A DNA stretch of 58,865 bases from JBBSWB01 sp038046465 (lineage in GTDB: Archaea; Nanobdellota; Nanobdellia; Woesearchaeales; GW2011-AR9), in contig JBBSWB010000041.1 of assembly GCA_038046465.1 (NCBI GenBank), positions 1 to 58,865 on the forward strand, given 5' to 3'. This document shows positions 26,880-38,513 of the stretch, in pieces. Under the pieces are notes generated by a model. The model did no database searches, was not told where the DNA came from, and worked only from the letters and a program-made list of their open reading frames with translations. The first letter of the stretch is position 1; every line of letters begins with the position of its first letter. The position numbers and the translations under genes were made by a program.

Positions 26880-27497
26880 GTGCCAGCAAAAAAAATTCCT
26901 TCGGACCGATTGATCCAAATTGTTAGCCCTATGCGGGTTAAGTATAAAGACGTCTTCAGCATAAAAGCATTCTATGAAGCTTTACACGAATGGTTATTAG
27001 AATACGAATGGAAAGATTTGGAAGAGGGATCAGATAAATATGAACGCTTTTATGGAGAGAGAGTCCGGCAAGACCGCTCCAAAGAAATTTGGATTAGGTG
27101 GCGTACTTGTAAAAAAGCTCCGGACGCAGATTATCTAACTTATTATTTGGATTTTGATTTTCACAGCCCAGCCATCGTAACGATGGAAGTGATTAAAGAA
27201 GGTAAAAAATTAAAGACTAATAAAGGAGAACTTGAACTCACTATAAGAGCCTTCATCGAAGAGAATTATAAAGAAACTATGGAAGGGCATCCATTTCTAA
27301 AACATTTTAAAGATTTATTTTCAAAAAGAATCTACAACAAAACTATTGTAGAACGAAAGAAAGAATTATACCGGGAAGTTTATGCCCTGCAGACCTTTAT
27401 CAAACAATGGTTCAAGTTGAAGAGATACCAGCCTTACGAAGATACAAAAACGCTGTTTGCCAGTGAAGCTTATCCTTCGCATTTGAAAGAGAAATAG
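26880..27497 (+). CDS. Hypothetical protein, 205 aa
   Basis: Soluble. Alternating beta strands and helices in the first two-thirds (VFSIKAFYEALHEWLLEYEW, IWIRWRTCKKAPD, LTYYLDFDFHSPAIVTMEV), then a basic helical tail with ERKKELYREVYALQTFIKQW. GTG start about 25 nt after TTTATATAC gives a leaderless message. No family recognised. Confidence 0.6.
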   Translation: MPAKKIPSDRLIQIVSPMRVKYKDVFSIKAFYEALHEWLLEYEWKDLEEGSDKYERFYGERVRQDRSKEIWIRWRTCKKAPDADYLTYYLDFDFHSPAIVTMEVIKEGKKLKTNKGELELTIRAFIEENYKETMEGHPFLKHFKDLFSKRIYNKTIVERKKELYREVYALQTFIKQWFKLKRYQPYEDTKTLFASEAYPSHLKEK

Positions 27498-27558
27498 ATA
27501 TTAAAAAACACAACAACAACAAAGTTTTTAAAGTTATAAAGTCAAGATAAAATTGCCC

Positions 27559-28116
27559 ATGGAAAGAGAAGTAAAAAATTTAAATATTCTCAGTCAGTTT
27601 TGCGAAGATTTCTGCACGATTATTAACAAACATTGCAAATATATTGTGGTGTCAGGATTTGTTGCTATTGCTTCAGGAAGAACCAGAGGCACAGAAGATA
27701 TCGATTTAATCATGGAAAGAGTTGATTTTAACAGATTTAAAACAATCTTTGCAGACCTGAAACGGAGCGGATTTGTTTGCATGCAATCAGCTGACGTGAA
27801 AGAGATTTATGATTATTTAACAGAAAACCTCTCGGTAAGATTTACTCGAAAAAATAAACCTTTACCGGAGATGGAAGTAAAATTTGCCAAGGACGAATTA
27901 GACAATTACCAATTAAATACTAAAGTAAAATTAGAACTTACCGGCTTAGGAGTATGGTTCAGTAATATCAACGTGAACCTCGCTTTCAAAGAAGAACTTT
28001 TAAAAAGCCCAAAAGATTTAGAAGATGCTAAACATTTAAGAATTGTTTACTCTGAATTGGTTAACGAAAAAGAAATTAATGAAATAAAAAAAATGATTAA
28101 ACGGTTAAGATTATGA
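27559..28116 (+). CDS. Nucleotidyltransferase-fold protein (AbiEii/UGP-like)
   Basis: About 185 aa. IVVSGFVAIASGRTRGTEDIDLIME has the nucleotidyltransferase-fold signature (glycine-rich helix then D-I-D metal ligands), closest in style to AbiEii-like or RelA-SpoT-adjacent NTase families, not the GSY minimal NTases at 52-58 kb. I start at ATG 27559. The downstream 78-aa gene overlaps by 4 nt (ATGA), the pairing seen in toxin-antitoxin or abortive infection modules. Such a role is inference. Confidence 0.65.
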   Translation: MEREVKNLNILSQFCEDFCTIINKHCKYIVVSGFVAIASGRTRGTEDIDLIMERVDFNRFKTIFADLKRSGFVCMQSADVKEIYDYLTENLSVRFTRKNKPLPEMEVKFAKDELDNYQLNTKVKLELTGLGVWFSNINVNLAFKEELLKSPKDLEDAKHLRIVYSELVNEKEINEIKKMIKRLRL

Positions 28117-28349
28117 GAGAATCCCATTTAGGTCAAATAACAAGATGGGCTAATTTTGTTAGAAGCAATCCGGAATGGAGAGAGGCCCACAATGAGTTTA
28201 TTAATGCTCTTTTTGATAGCCACGAAAAGATTATTAAAACATTGCTTAAAACTAAGCATGGAAAAAAGAAAATAATCAAACTATACGGGATTAAAAACAC
28301 CAAGGGATATGATTGGTTAAATCACAAAAAAACTAAAAAAATGCATTAA
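28113..28349 (+). CDS. Small basic partner protein, 78 aa
   Basis: Helical and basic (QITRWANFVRSNPEWREAHNEFINALFDSHEKIIKTLL; LKTKHGKKKIIKLYGI). Translationally coupled to the NTase-fold gene by an ATGA overlap, so they probably act together. Family not recognised. Confidence 0.55.
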   Translation: MRESHLGQITRWANFVRSNPEWREAHNEFINALFDSHEKIIKTLLKTKHGKKKIIKLYGIKNTKGYDWLNHKKTKKMH

Positions 28350-28411
28350 TAATTTAAAAAATCAAAAGAAGTTTAAAAAAAGAAATTAAAAAATAAAAAA
28401 AAGTTTTTTCT

Positions 28412-29152
28412 TTATTCTACGTCAAGGAAGAAATAGTAGGTTTCCGTACCACCTACTCCCGTCGTATTTACTGGCACTATTAACTCATAATCAACCAGAG
28501 TTAAGTTCCTAAAATCCCTTTCGTCGGCATCAACAGCTACCCCAAAGGCAAAATCAATTTCCTGTGCTGGCGAAGCTGTATCAGTAAAAACGCCACTTTT
28601 GTAAATGCTGGTATTCAGAACGCACCCCGCACATTGCGCCGTGCCGGTATCCTCGTATGCTCTTAAACCTACTGCGGGCACACTAGTTACTGTCGCAATG
28701 GTGGCAGTACCAGTAAATACCGACGTTGCTGAATCAACATCCGCTGTTGAAAATCCCCAAGCGCTGTCAGCGTTTCCTGCAGATGCTGCAAGAAGATTGC
28801 TAAAATCAAAAGCTGAATCGGGCGCGGCAAAAACACTCTTGATCTGGCTATTCGTTACAGAGCCAAAGTCATAGAGGACATCAGAACCGAATCCTAATTT
28901 TAAAGCACTGGTTACCTGACCAAAATAACCCGCCCACTTACCTGTGCTCTTTGTTGCAGTCACGTTTAGCTGGGTTACGTTGCCTGCCCGGGCATTATGC
29001 GAACCGGCGCCCGTATTGGTTAAACGACCGTTAGCATACGCCGTTACAGAACCCCCAGAAACTGCATCGCTTTTATCAACTGCAACAGCCATAAAAGCTA
29101 ACATTAAAAAAACTATCGTAGTCAAAACTAATCCCGCCATCTTTTTTTCCAT
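28412..29152 (-). CDS. Secreted surface protein, 246 aa
   Basis: N-terminal signal segment KMAGLVLTTIVFLMLAFMAVAV, then a Gly/Ala/Thr/Ser-rich exported body (GKWAGYFGQVTSALKLGFG, TYYFFLDVE at the C-terminus). The pattern GxYFG... then DYELxVPVN...YYFFLDVE recurs in the 530-aa (35007-36599) and 337-aa (33110-34123) proteins, so these are one exported family of the archaeal surface. GAGGGTGAG ribosome site. A pilin-like or surface-layer role is only a possibility. Base composition is higher in GC than the neighbours. Confidence 0.65.
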   Translation of the reverse strand: MEKKMAGLVLTTIVFLMLAFMAVAVDKSDAVSGGSVTAYANGRLTNTGAGSHNARAGNVTQLNVTATKSTGKWAGYFGQVTSALKLGFGSDVLYDFGSVTNSQIKSVFAAPDSAFDFSNLLAASAGNADSAWGFSTADVDSATSVFTGTATIATVTSVPAVGLRAYEDTGTAQCAGCVLNTSIYKSGVFTDTASPAQEIDFAFGVAVDADERDFRNLTLVDYELIVPVNTTGVGGTETYYFFLDVE

Positions 29153-29627
29153 ACTCTCACCCTCTCCTTATTTTTTATATTTTTATTTACTCGCCTTACT
29201 TTTTACTTTTAGTTTGTTTTTTATTTTGTGTTCAGTTTAGTAAGGTAAGTTAGCGTAAAACAGAAGAGCAATATAAACATTTATTTGATGAGTTATATTC
29301 TTTAAAAAACCGCTAATCGGTCCTATTTTTTACAAATCAATTTACCCATTATATATATTAAAATTTAATGAATGCGTTGTCTATTTTAATGATGATTTGA
29401 ATTGATTATTTAATTATTAATTATTTTAAGAATATACTTTTAACATAAAAAAACATTTTTATCATTTAACTATTTTTGTCATTTTTATTAGTTAAAATAC
29501 TTTTATAATAAATAACACAAAACAACTTTTGTTATAGAAATACTAAAGAGTAGAAAAGGTTATAATCACCTTACTTTCAAACAGTAGTTGCCCCATAGTT
29601 GCTCTATAAAAATATTAATGGTTAAAA
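29153..29627. other. AT-rich divergent promoter region
   Basis: No gene seen. Leader of the 246-aa gene on one side; on the other, a TATA box CTCTATAAAAATA at 29601-29612 about 25 nt before the ATG of the ribbon-helix-helix gene. Confidence 0.5.
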
Positions 29628-29852
29628 ATGAAAAGAGTTAATATCAGTTTAAGAAAAGATGTGCATTCCCAGGCAAAAATAATTTGTATTCTAAAAAATG
29701 TTCATCTAAATAAATATCTTGAACTATGCATTGAAAAAGCAATAAAAGAAGATCAAAAAATTTTACAGGTGCTTAAGATAGAAAACAACTTCTTTAAAAT
29801 AGAAAAAAACCCGATCGAGATTGAAAAGAGCTCAAATAAAGAAGAAGGATAA
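29628..29852 (+). CDS. Ribbon-helix-helix (CopG/ParD-like) protein, 74 aa
   Basis: KRVNISLRKDVHSQAKIICI is a typical RHH beta strand plus helix 1, followed by LNKYLELCIEKAIKED (helix 2). A dimeric DNA-binding regulator by family. Basic/acidic C-terminal tail. Leaderless start. As it directly precedes the 979-aa surface protein, it may control that surface locus (inference). Confidence 0.7.
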   Translation: MKRVNISLRKDVHSQAKIICILKNVHLNKYLELCIEKAIKEDQKILQVLKIENNFFKIEKNPIEIEKSSNKEEG

Positions 29853-29918
29853 GCGAGTACTTTAATTTTAGTTTAATAAAATCAAATGGTGATGGGATGT
29901 TAAAACTGTGGCAAGTAC

Positions 29919-32858
<2,940 letters not shown>

Positions 32859-32867
32859 AAAATACTA

Positions 32868-33039
32868 AGAGCCTATCCCGTTAGGGCGTTCAGCAGCATA
32901 AGGTCGAACGTCTTAAATTTACACAGCAAGGGCGTCACGGGGGGTTGTCCCATACGGGGACGCAGCCCTAGCAAATTCACAATGCGATGCGTTCGAATCT
33001 GCTGAACGCCTCTACTTTTTACCTATTGGGATAGGCTCT
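32868..33039. ncRNA. GC-rich nested hairpin element B (172 nt)
   Basis: Outer stem AGAGCCTATCCC with GGGATAGGCTCT (12 bp); second stem GGCGTTCAGCAG (32885-32896) with CTGCTGAACGCC (32999-33010), 12 bp perfect; inside, GGGCGTC with GACGCAGCCC-type pairs, and CGTTCGA with TCGAACG. It is markedly GC-richer than surrounding sequence, as expected of a structured RNA in an AT-rich genome. I do not recognise the family. Not tRNA: it lacks a usable anticodon arm. Confidence 0.65.
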
Positions 33040-33109
33040 AAACAAATAACTACAAATAACTAAAGCGATAAATAATAAAAGCAATAATATTAAAATGATT
33101 TATGTTTAA

Positions 33110-34123
33110 ATGATTTTTTCCAATAATCCTAAAATTCCGAGAAAAAAAATATTTACAGCAACTGCATTACTTATATTTTTATTATTATTGTTACTATCTG
33201 CGTTCTCAGTTATTAGTTTTATTGACTTAGCCGTAAGTTCAACCAGTATTACTTTTAGCAACAACAACCCCATAGAAGGAGAACTGGTAAATATCAGCGC
33301 AATGATTAGCAACCTTGGCAATGAAACTGCAACAAACGCAACCCTTCAATATTTAGATGATAAAAAAGAAATAAGTAATGTTACCATTAATGTACCTAAT
33401 TTCTCTTCAGTTGCTGCCTCCCTGTTTTGGCCCGCAGAAATCGGCCCTAACAATATTAGCATTATAATCGACCCCGATAATAGTATAGCCGAATCTGACG
33501 AAACAAACAACTATGCTTCCAAGAAAATAGCTATAAATGGATATCATACTTATTTTGGAAAAGCTGCAGGTTATCTTGCTTTAGGAATAAACTCAAAATT
33601 TTTGTTTCAGGCAAAACTACCAGCATGTAATATTCTCATGGCAGATACGGACAGCAACGTTGATTTTAGTTCTCTTCAGGCCATAGGAAAGAAAAAAAAT
33701 GCAGGAAACTCCAACAGGGATTTTGAAGAAATAGATACACTATTAGGAATGGCTACTTTTTCTGATTCTGTTACTAATCTTTTTAGCGTGAAGCATGGGG
33801 GAAAAATGGTTCCAAAACAAGTAGAAACATTTACTATTTTTGGCACAACCATTCCTGATGTTCCGGTTATAAACAGTACAAATAGTTCTGCTTTTCTAAC
33901 AGGAATATTGTGGGACATTTCCGATGATACTGTGGGAAAGAACGGAGAGTTTGATATAATTAATCGTGAAGATTTAATCTTTGTTACAAAAATAAACCCT
34001 TCACAACAGGGGCAGTATGGCGTTTATGATTACGAAATTAAAATTCCTGCTCTCTTGCGGGAATATAAGCCCGGCAACCCAACGGTTGATTTTTTTATTG
34101 ATATTGATTCTTGTCTTTCATAA
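33110..34123 (+). CDS. Secreted surface protein with CARDB-like domain
   Basis: 337 aa. Signal segment IFTATALLIFLLLLLLSAFSVI; then a CARDB-like beta domain (NNPIEGELVNISAMISNLGNE, SIIIDPDNSIAESDETNNYAS, the typical DETNN motif); then a C-terminal domain (GYHTYFGKAAGYLALG ... DYEIKIPALL ... VDFFIDID) resembling those of the 246-aa and 530-aa neighbours. No C-terminal anchor visible. A perfect terminator follows (34123-34152). Confidence 0.65.
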   Translation: MIFSNNPKIPRKKIFTATALLIFLLLLLLSAFSVISFIDLAVSSTSITFSNNNPIEGELVNISAMISNLGNETATNATLQYLDDKKEISNVTINVPNFSSVAASLFWPAEIGPNNISIIIDPDNSIAESDETNNYASKKIAINGYHTYFGKAAGYLALGINSKFLFQAKLPACNILMADTDSNVDFSSLQAIGKKKNAGNSNRDFEEIDTLLGMATFSDSVTNLFSVKHGGKMVPKQVETFTIFGTTIPDVPVINSTNSSAFLTGILWDISDDTVGKNGEFDIINREDLIFVTKINPSQQGQYGVYDYEIKIPALLREYKPGNPTVDFFIDIDSCLS

Positions 34124-34152
34124 AAATTAGTTCAAGCACCACTAATTTTTTT
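34123..34152 (+). terminator. Stem-loop terminator after the 337-aa gene
   Basis: AAAATTAGT-9nt-ACTAATTTT followed by a T run, beginning at the stop codon of the 337-aa gene. Confidence 0.7.
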
Positions 34153-34286
34153 CTTGTAAAAAGTTTTTAATTTCTTTCTTTTTATTAAGACATGCTCGGG
34201 GCATGAGTTTCAGCGGTGATTTAATTAATTTAAAGTAGAACTAATTCAAAACAAGAGCATAAATTTAAAGAATAAATTTCTTAACT

Positions 34287-34508
34287 TCACTTTCTTCTTT
34301 TAACTTTCTTAGATTTAACTCTAGACTTAGCTAATTTAATTAATTTTTTAACTTTAGAATGCTTTCCTTTACCAGAAGCTTTTCTGCTCTTCTTCCTTAA
34401 ACTATTGCTGCGAGTTGATTTCTTTTTAATAGATTTCTTTTTAACTGCTTTCTTTTTAGTAGCTTTTCTCTTAACTACTTTTCTTCGAATACTCTTTTTT
34501 TTAGCCAT
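34287..34508 (-). CDS. Lysine-rich histone H1/Hc1-like protein, 73 aa
   Basis: Over half Lys/Arg with KKK-type repeats (RKVVKRKATKKKAVKKKSIK; KSRKASGKGKHSKVKK), like the tail of histone H1 or chlamydial Hc1. Likely binds DNA or RNA nonspecifically. Its promoter (TTTAAAAC-like) on the minus strand lies about 25 nt upstream within the edge of the structured element 34541-34799. Confidence 0.65.
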   Translation of the reverse strand: MAKKKSIRRKVVKRKATKKKAVKKKSIKKKSTRSNSLRKKSRKASGKGKHSKVKKLIKLAKSRVKSKKVKRRK

Positions 34509-34540
34509 CTAGTTTTAACTCTTTTATTTTTTAACGTTTT

Positions 34541-34799
34541 AAAGACTGGACTCGGTGACATAGTGCCTTAAACAACTCCCTTCATCAACTTAACCTTTAG
34601 GGTTATTTTAAAGGTGATCTACGTCGCTTCACAGACAAGCTTAACAAGCACAGGTTTCGTGCAGTGAGTTATAGTCCAGACACCGCATTAATGGCGAGCA
34701 CTTGTAAGAGGCTGCTATGATGGCATCCTTTTCAGGACAACCGAAATGTCCGCTTTTCTACTAACACCAGGAAAGTAGATTAAGTTAAAAGAAGTCTTT
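34541..34799. ncRNA. Candidate structured RNA C (259 nt)
   Basis: Ends pair: AAAGACT (34541-34547) with AGTCTTT (34793-34799). Inside, CTGGACT/AGTCCAG, a GCAC-7nt-GTGC hairpin near 34649, GGACA/TGTCC (about 34735-34751) and CTACT/AGTAG form separate stems. I looked for RNase P and SRP signatures and did not find a complete set on either strand. Direction not known. No open reading frame of size. Confidence 0.5.
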
Positions 34800-35006
34800 C
34801 TTTAAATATTTGTCGTATCATCAAAATAATGATTACAATAATCGCAATAAAGTAGTTCTTCCTTTCTTGCGCAAAGTTGTTTTGTCTTGGTTGATTTTTT
34901 AAATTTAACACTTTGTATGTAATAGGTTAACATGCCCGGCTTTTAAATGAAATGTTATTTTTGCCCAATCGGAGCAAAAAACGAGCCCCGTTCCAGAGCT
35001 GACCTA
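34800..35006. other. AT-rich spacer with hairpin D
   Basis: Apart from the inverted repeat at 34915-35014, I see no gene here. Confidence 0.4.
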
Positions 35007-35014
35007 TTACATAC
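34915..35014. repeat. Inverted repeat element D (100 nt)
   Basis: GTATGTAATAGGT (34915-34927) and its perfect complement (35002-35014) enclose about 75 nt. The 3' arm overlaps the last codons of the 530-aa gene on the minus strand, so on that strand it could end that transcript. Confidence 0.6.
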
Positions 35015-36599
35015 GCTTTTTTAATTTTACACTTTTTCTAAATTTTCCTACCCTGAGCCCGATTAAAAATAAAATTAGGAATATGGTAATTACCAATAAT
35101 AATAGCAATACTGGGATTCCAAAAAGGTAGAATGTTCTTTTATCCATCAGCGCAGCCATGCCGACAAGAGCTTCTGAAAGCGGCGGACCGGGTTCAACGA
35201 CAGTAAAAGATTCAGTTGCAGTCGTAAAGGAGCTGCCATAAATTACCTTTAATGCGTATAGGTATTGCCCAACAGTAATATTTTGACTAAGTGGAATGAT
35301 TTTGGAGAAAGAGACTTGATTCCACATGGTGATTCTTTCTTCTTCGTCGTAGATTATGTTGTTGTTCATGTCCATAATTAAGTGAATTAAGGTTACATCT
35401 GCAGGATAAGTTTTTTTAAGATTAAGCAAGGTAATAATTGCCTTAAGCTCTTCTCCGGGAAAATAGGTTTTCTTCGGCAAGTCCAGGCTGGCATCAAAAA
35501 TAACTTCTTTAGGTTCGACTTCCAATATGATATATGCGGCTTTACTTATGCTTCTTAAATCATTTTCAGCAAAGAATACCATTGCTCCAGTATAAATTCC
35601 GGGCTTAATATTTAAGTAAGGATTAAAAATAAAAGTAATTTCTTTTTCTCGTCCCTGTGGCAAATAAAAGGCATTGGGAGAAACTGTGAGTAAAGCCGAT
35701 AAAGCAGTAGTTGTTTTAATTAACAGGTCTGCTTTCCCAGTATTTAGCACCCGGATTTTTTTTTCTAAACGTTCTCCTTCAGTTAAGGCAACTTTAATTA
35801 ACTCTTCGCTTAATTCAAACGACATTTCTAGACGCGCTTCTTTTTTAATCTCGCCCGCTCCGCCAACAGAAATATAAACTGGCACTGGAACGGATACGGC
35901 AGCCTCGCAATCGCTAAAAAAATAATAAGTAACAAAACTTCCATTGACGGGCACCAGCATTTGATAATCATGGGTTTTATTATCAAAACCTTTTGTGTCC
36001 AAGGAAATATGGCTTACAAAAACTAAAGAATTGGAAATATTCAACAAGCCAAGATCAAAGGTAGTATTGCCCGGAGAACCGAATACTTTAGTATATGACG
36101 TAGGAATATTAGCAATGGCAGAAGAACCAACCGTAAATGTTTTTGTATTTGCAAAAATCTGCGACCCTGATTCTAAATGGCTGGCATTAAGCTGGAGATA
36201 ATGATCAATAGCTTCCTTGCGGCCAGCAGAAATATCCTTAAAAGCAATATTGCCATTAGTGCTTGCGTAAATCTCTTCGCCCACGCAGGGAAAAGTGACA
36301 TTAAGTTCAGTTATATTCCCTTTCCGGGCGAGGCTGGAAGGAGTTTGATTAAACGAGGAATCCTCAAAAATTTCTCCGTAGAAGCCCTGCCAGTAGCCGG
36401 ATTCTTCCGTTAGGGAAAGATTAACTTCTTCCACCGCCCCAGCGTTTGAAACCCTAGATGTTGCTCCTCCAGTGACATTGCTAACGGGCGTGAAGGAAAT
36501 AAGAAAAAAAATTAGCAGGAAGAAAACAAGCAGAAGAAACAAGATAATATAATTTATGTTTCTTGATATTACCTTTTTTAATATTGTTTTTTTTAACAA
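35007..36599 (-). CDS. Membrane-anchored surface protein with Ig-like domains
   Basis: 530 aa. N-terminal membrane segment (YIILFLLLVFFLLIFFLI), then an N-terminal domain homologous in style to the 246-aa protein (YWQGFYGEIFED ... DYQMLVPVNGSFVTYYFFSD), then beta-sandwich repeats (ELIKVALTEGERLEKKIRVL, AMVFFAENDLRSISKAA, PGEELKAIITLLNL), then a C-terminal membrane helix (FYLFGIPVLLLLLVITIFLILFL) and basic tail. TTG start with a GAGG ribosome site, 7 nt after the 549-aa gene: one operon. Confidence 0.65.
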   Translation of the reverse strand: MLKKTILKKVISRNINYIILFLLLVFFLLIFFLISFTPVSNVTGGATSRVSNAGAVEEVNLSLTEESGYWQGFYGEIFEDSSFNQTPSSLARKGNITELNVTFPCVGEEIYASTNGNIAFKDISAGRKEAIDHYLQLNASHLESGSQIFANTKTFTVGSSAIANIPTSYTKVFGSPGNTTFDLGLLNISNSLVFVSHISLDTKGFDNKTHDYQMLVPVNGSFVTYYFFSDCEAAVSVPVPVYISVGGAGEIKKEARLEMSFELSEELIKVALTEGERLEKKIRVLNTGKADLLIKTTTALSALLTVSPNAFYLPQGREKEITFIFNPYLNIKPGIYTGAMVFFAENDLRSISKAAYIILEVEPKEVIFDASLDLPKKTYFPGEELKAIITLLNLKKTYPADVTLIHLIMDMNNNIIYDEEERITMWNQVSFSKIIPLSQNITVGQYLYALKVIYGSSFTTATESFTVVEPGPPLSEALVGMAALMDKRTFYLFGIPVLLLLLVITIFLILFLIGLRVGKFRKSVKLKKRM

Positions 36600-36606
36600 T
36601 TCCTCT

Positions 36607-38256
36607 TTACCTCTTCTTTCTTATTGATAGTATTAGTTTTATTACAATTAAAATAATGATAACTAACACTAACAGCTTATAATTAAATGTTTTAAACGCA
36701 AAATCAAATTCCCGAGTCATCGACTTTAACAGGATGTTTTCTCTTTCTCCATATCTAACCCGCGCCGTTACAGTTGGATTGTCTTCAATATCCATTTCCT
36801 CCAGAAGCGCTTTAATCTTAAACAAATTCTTCTGCCCGGGCTTAATTTTTTGCTGTTCAGCGCCCAAAGTCACTTTCTCGCTGGCAATAATTAAATCAAC
36901 AATCTCAGCATCAGCATAGACATCTTTCTCGCCTTCATTTTTTACGATTAATTCAAATCGTTTCGTCCCTTTATTGTAAACCAGGCTTTGAATGGATATT
37001 TTTGACGAATCCTCAACGGCAACAACATCCAAATTCAAGGTCTTCGCCAATAGTTTAGTTAAGGAATTAGCGCTTTCTCCGAAGATAATTTTGCTCTCAA
37101 CTATTAGATTTTTATCAAGATAAGGCGTTAAGTCAAGGCTATAAACTTTAGTCAAAGTATCGCCTTCGTTAAGAAAGAAGGCTTTTTCATCACCAACTTC
37201 CGCAATGGCAGTCCCGTCTGCTTTAATTTGATGAGACAATGCCTGAGCATAAGTATAAACCGCGCCTTTATTTTTATAACTGACTTCCAGCTGCCTTGAA
37301 AGAGTATTGTAATGAACTGCTTCAATATCAATTTCCGAGTCATATTCCGGCAGAGGAAAGACATCAAGAGCGTAGATCTGCGAATTTCTTCCTTGCCCAT
37401 ACTTAAGAAGAATTTTTATTCCCGTATCTTCTCGTATTCTTTTGGCGTTGGCAAATAGGTCGTACCCAATAACAATCCCAGCTCTTACATCGGTATCCCG
37501 GATAAAATCTATAACTGGTTGGGGAACGTTGCTTGTTCCAATAAACAGGGCCGGGAATTCATTATTAAAAAAACCCAGTTCCAGAGTTTCTCCATCTGTA
37601 AGCAAGACCTGTTTTGTTGGCTTTTTATTAATAAATTTCTTTACAATCTCAATATTGTCTTGGTATCGGTCGCCTTTATTTATAATTAAAGGATTTAGAA
37701 CGCCGAGTTCTTCCTTAACTGCCCTGTTAAGATGACCATAAAAGAGAATATTATCTGCCGAAGCAGACAAAAAAGAAAAGAGGACATCAACATTTTCAGC
37801 ATCTGCAAAAAGAACAAAAGAATTTGTAAGCAAGGCATAAGGAGCTACTGAAATAGCATCATAGCCCAAACTGCCGTCAATCACTATAAAATTAGCAATG
37901 CCCTTCTCATCAGCTGCCTTCTTAGCAAACTCTAAATTGGTCTTTTGCGCATCTAAAGAGAGAAATTTTTCTACTTTAAAGCCCTGTTTTTCTAGCTGAA
38001 GCTGATAACCAAAAATAAGAGGTTCTTTAGATTCAATGAGCAAAATATCAACAGCCCCTCTGTTAAGAACCTCTTCGATCAACTGCAGACCTTGCGTTTC
38101 TTTAGCAACATAATGCGCATCTAAACCGTTCAACTTGGCATAAAGAATTCCTGTATATATATCCCGCCAGTCTTTTGAATTAATTACGACTTGATCCGCA
38201 GCACTGACAATAGGAAGAAGCAATAAGAATAATAACAATAAAAAATACCTTTTCAT
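36607..38256 (-). CDS. Exported, C-terminally anchored protein with cell-wall-binding-repeat-like region
   Basis: 549 aa. Signal peptide RYFLLLLFLLLLPIVSA (cleavage after Ala). The N-terminal 270 residues are alpha/beta with repeats such as FVLFADAENVDVLFSFLSASADNILFYG and LIINKGDRYQDNIEIVKKF, resembling CWB2-type (GDRYQTA) repeats. The C-terminal part is beta-rich with Ig-like character and ends in a membrane helix (LLVLVIIILIVIKLILSI) and RKKR. In an operon with the 530-aa gene downstream. It may present or hold the surface layer. Confidence 0.6.
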   Translation of the reverse strand: MKRYFLLLLFLLLLPIVSAADQVVINSKDWRDIYTGILYAKLNGLDAHYVAKETQGLQLIEEVLNRGAVDILLIESKEPLIFGYQLQLEKQGFKVEKFLSLDAQKTNLEFAKKAADEKGIANFIVIDGSLGYDAISVAPYALLTNSFVLFADAENVDVLFSFLSASADNILFYGHLNRAVKEELGVLNPLIINKGDRYQDNIEIVKKFINKKPTKQVLLTDGETLELGFFNNEFPALFIGTSNVPQPVIDFIRDTDVRAGIVIGYDLFANAKRIREDTGIKILLKYGQGRNSQIYALDVFPLPEYDSEIDIEAVHYNTLSRQLEVSYKNKGAVYTYAQALSHQIKADGTAIAEVGDEKAFFLNEGDTLTKVYSLDLTPYLDKNLIVESKIIFGESANSLTKLLAKTLNLDVVAVEDSSKISIQSLVYNKGTKRFELIVKNEGEKDVYADAEIVDLIIASEKVTLGAEQQKIKPGQKNLFKIKALLEEMDIEDNPTVTARVRYGERENILLKSMTREFDFAFKTFNYKLLVLVIIILIVIKLILSIRKKR

Positions 38257-38367
38257 AATCTTTCTTTTAAGTGTTTGTTTTATAATAATTTGTTGCTTTC
38301 ATTATATAAAATATAAGCCATAAATCCAAAACTTTAATAAACAAACCCTCCACTTTCTAATTAATTT

Positions 38368-38486
38368 GCCCCAGTAGCTTAGTGGCTATAGCACCTGACT
38401 TGTAGCCAACTATCTGCTATGTTTCCAACGAAATATAAGCATAGTAAGATATCAGGAGATCGGGAGTTCAACTCTCCCCTGGGGCT
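38368..38486 (+). tRNA. tRNA-Thr(UGU) with a 46-nt anticodon-loop intron
   Basis: Acceptor GCCCCAG pairs with CTGGGGC. Anticodon stem CCTGA/TCAGG with loop CTTGTA plus A, giving anticodon TGT. The intron is 38405-38450, after position 37 (canonical 37/38). CTTG pairs with TAAG (one G.U) as the BHB central helix with 3-nt 3' bulge ATA; the intron then folds CTATG/CATAG. T-arm GGGAG-TTCAACT-CTCCC is intact, with no T-loop intron. Discriminator T. Mature length 73 nt. CCA not encoded. Confidence 0.92.
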
Positions 38487-38513
38487 TCCTTTTTTAATTT
38501 GTTTTTCTTTCAT

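Noticed and set aside
28944..29240. 98-aa frame opposite the start of the 246-aa surface gene
   Set aside because: Antisense to a signal-peptide-coding region, hence the hydrophobic look; no own promoter seen.
32868..33039. tRNA inside the GC-rich element (GGCGTTC ... GAACGCC, TTCGAAT)
   Set aside because: The T-stem partner and anticodon arm cannot be built; the apparent acceptor and T-stem form one continuous 12-bp hairpin.
34188..34206. Small CATGC/GCATG hairpin after the 337-aa gene
   Set aside because: Too short to judge; the strong terminator just upstream already explains transcription end.
34541..34799. RNase P RNA or SRP RNA
   Set aside because: AGGAAAGT resembles RNase P region CR I but lies near the 3' end with no CR V partner; SRP helix 8 motif is missing.
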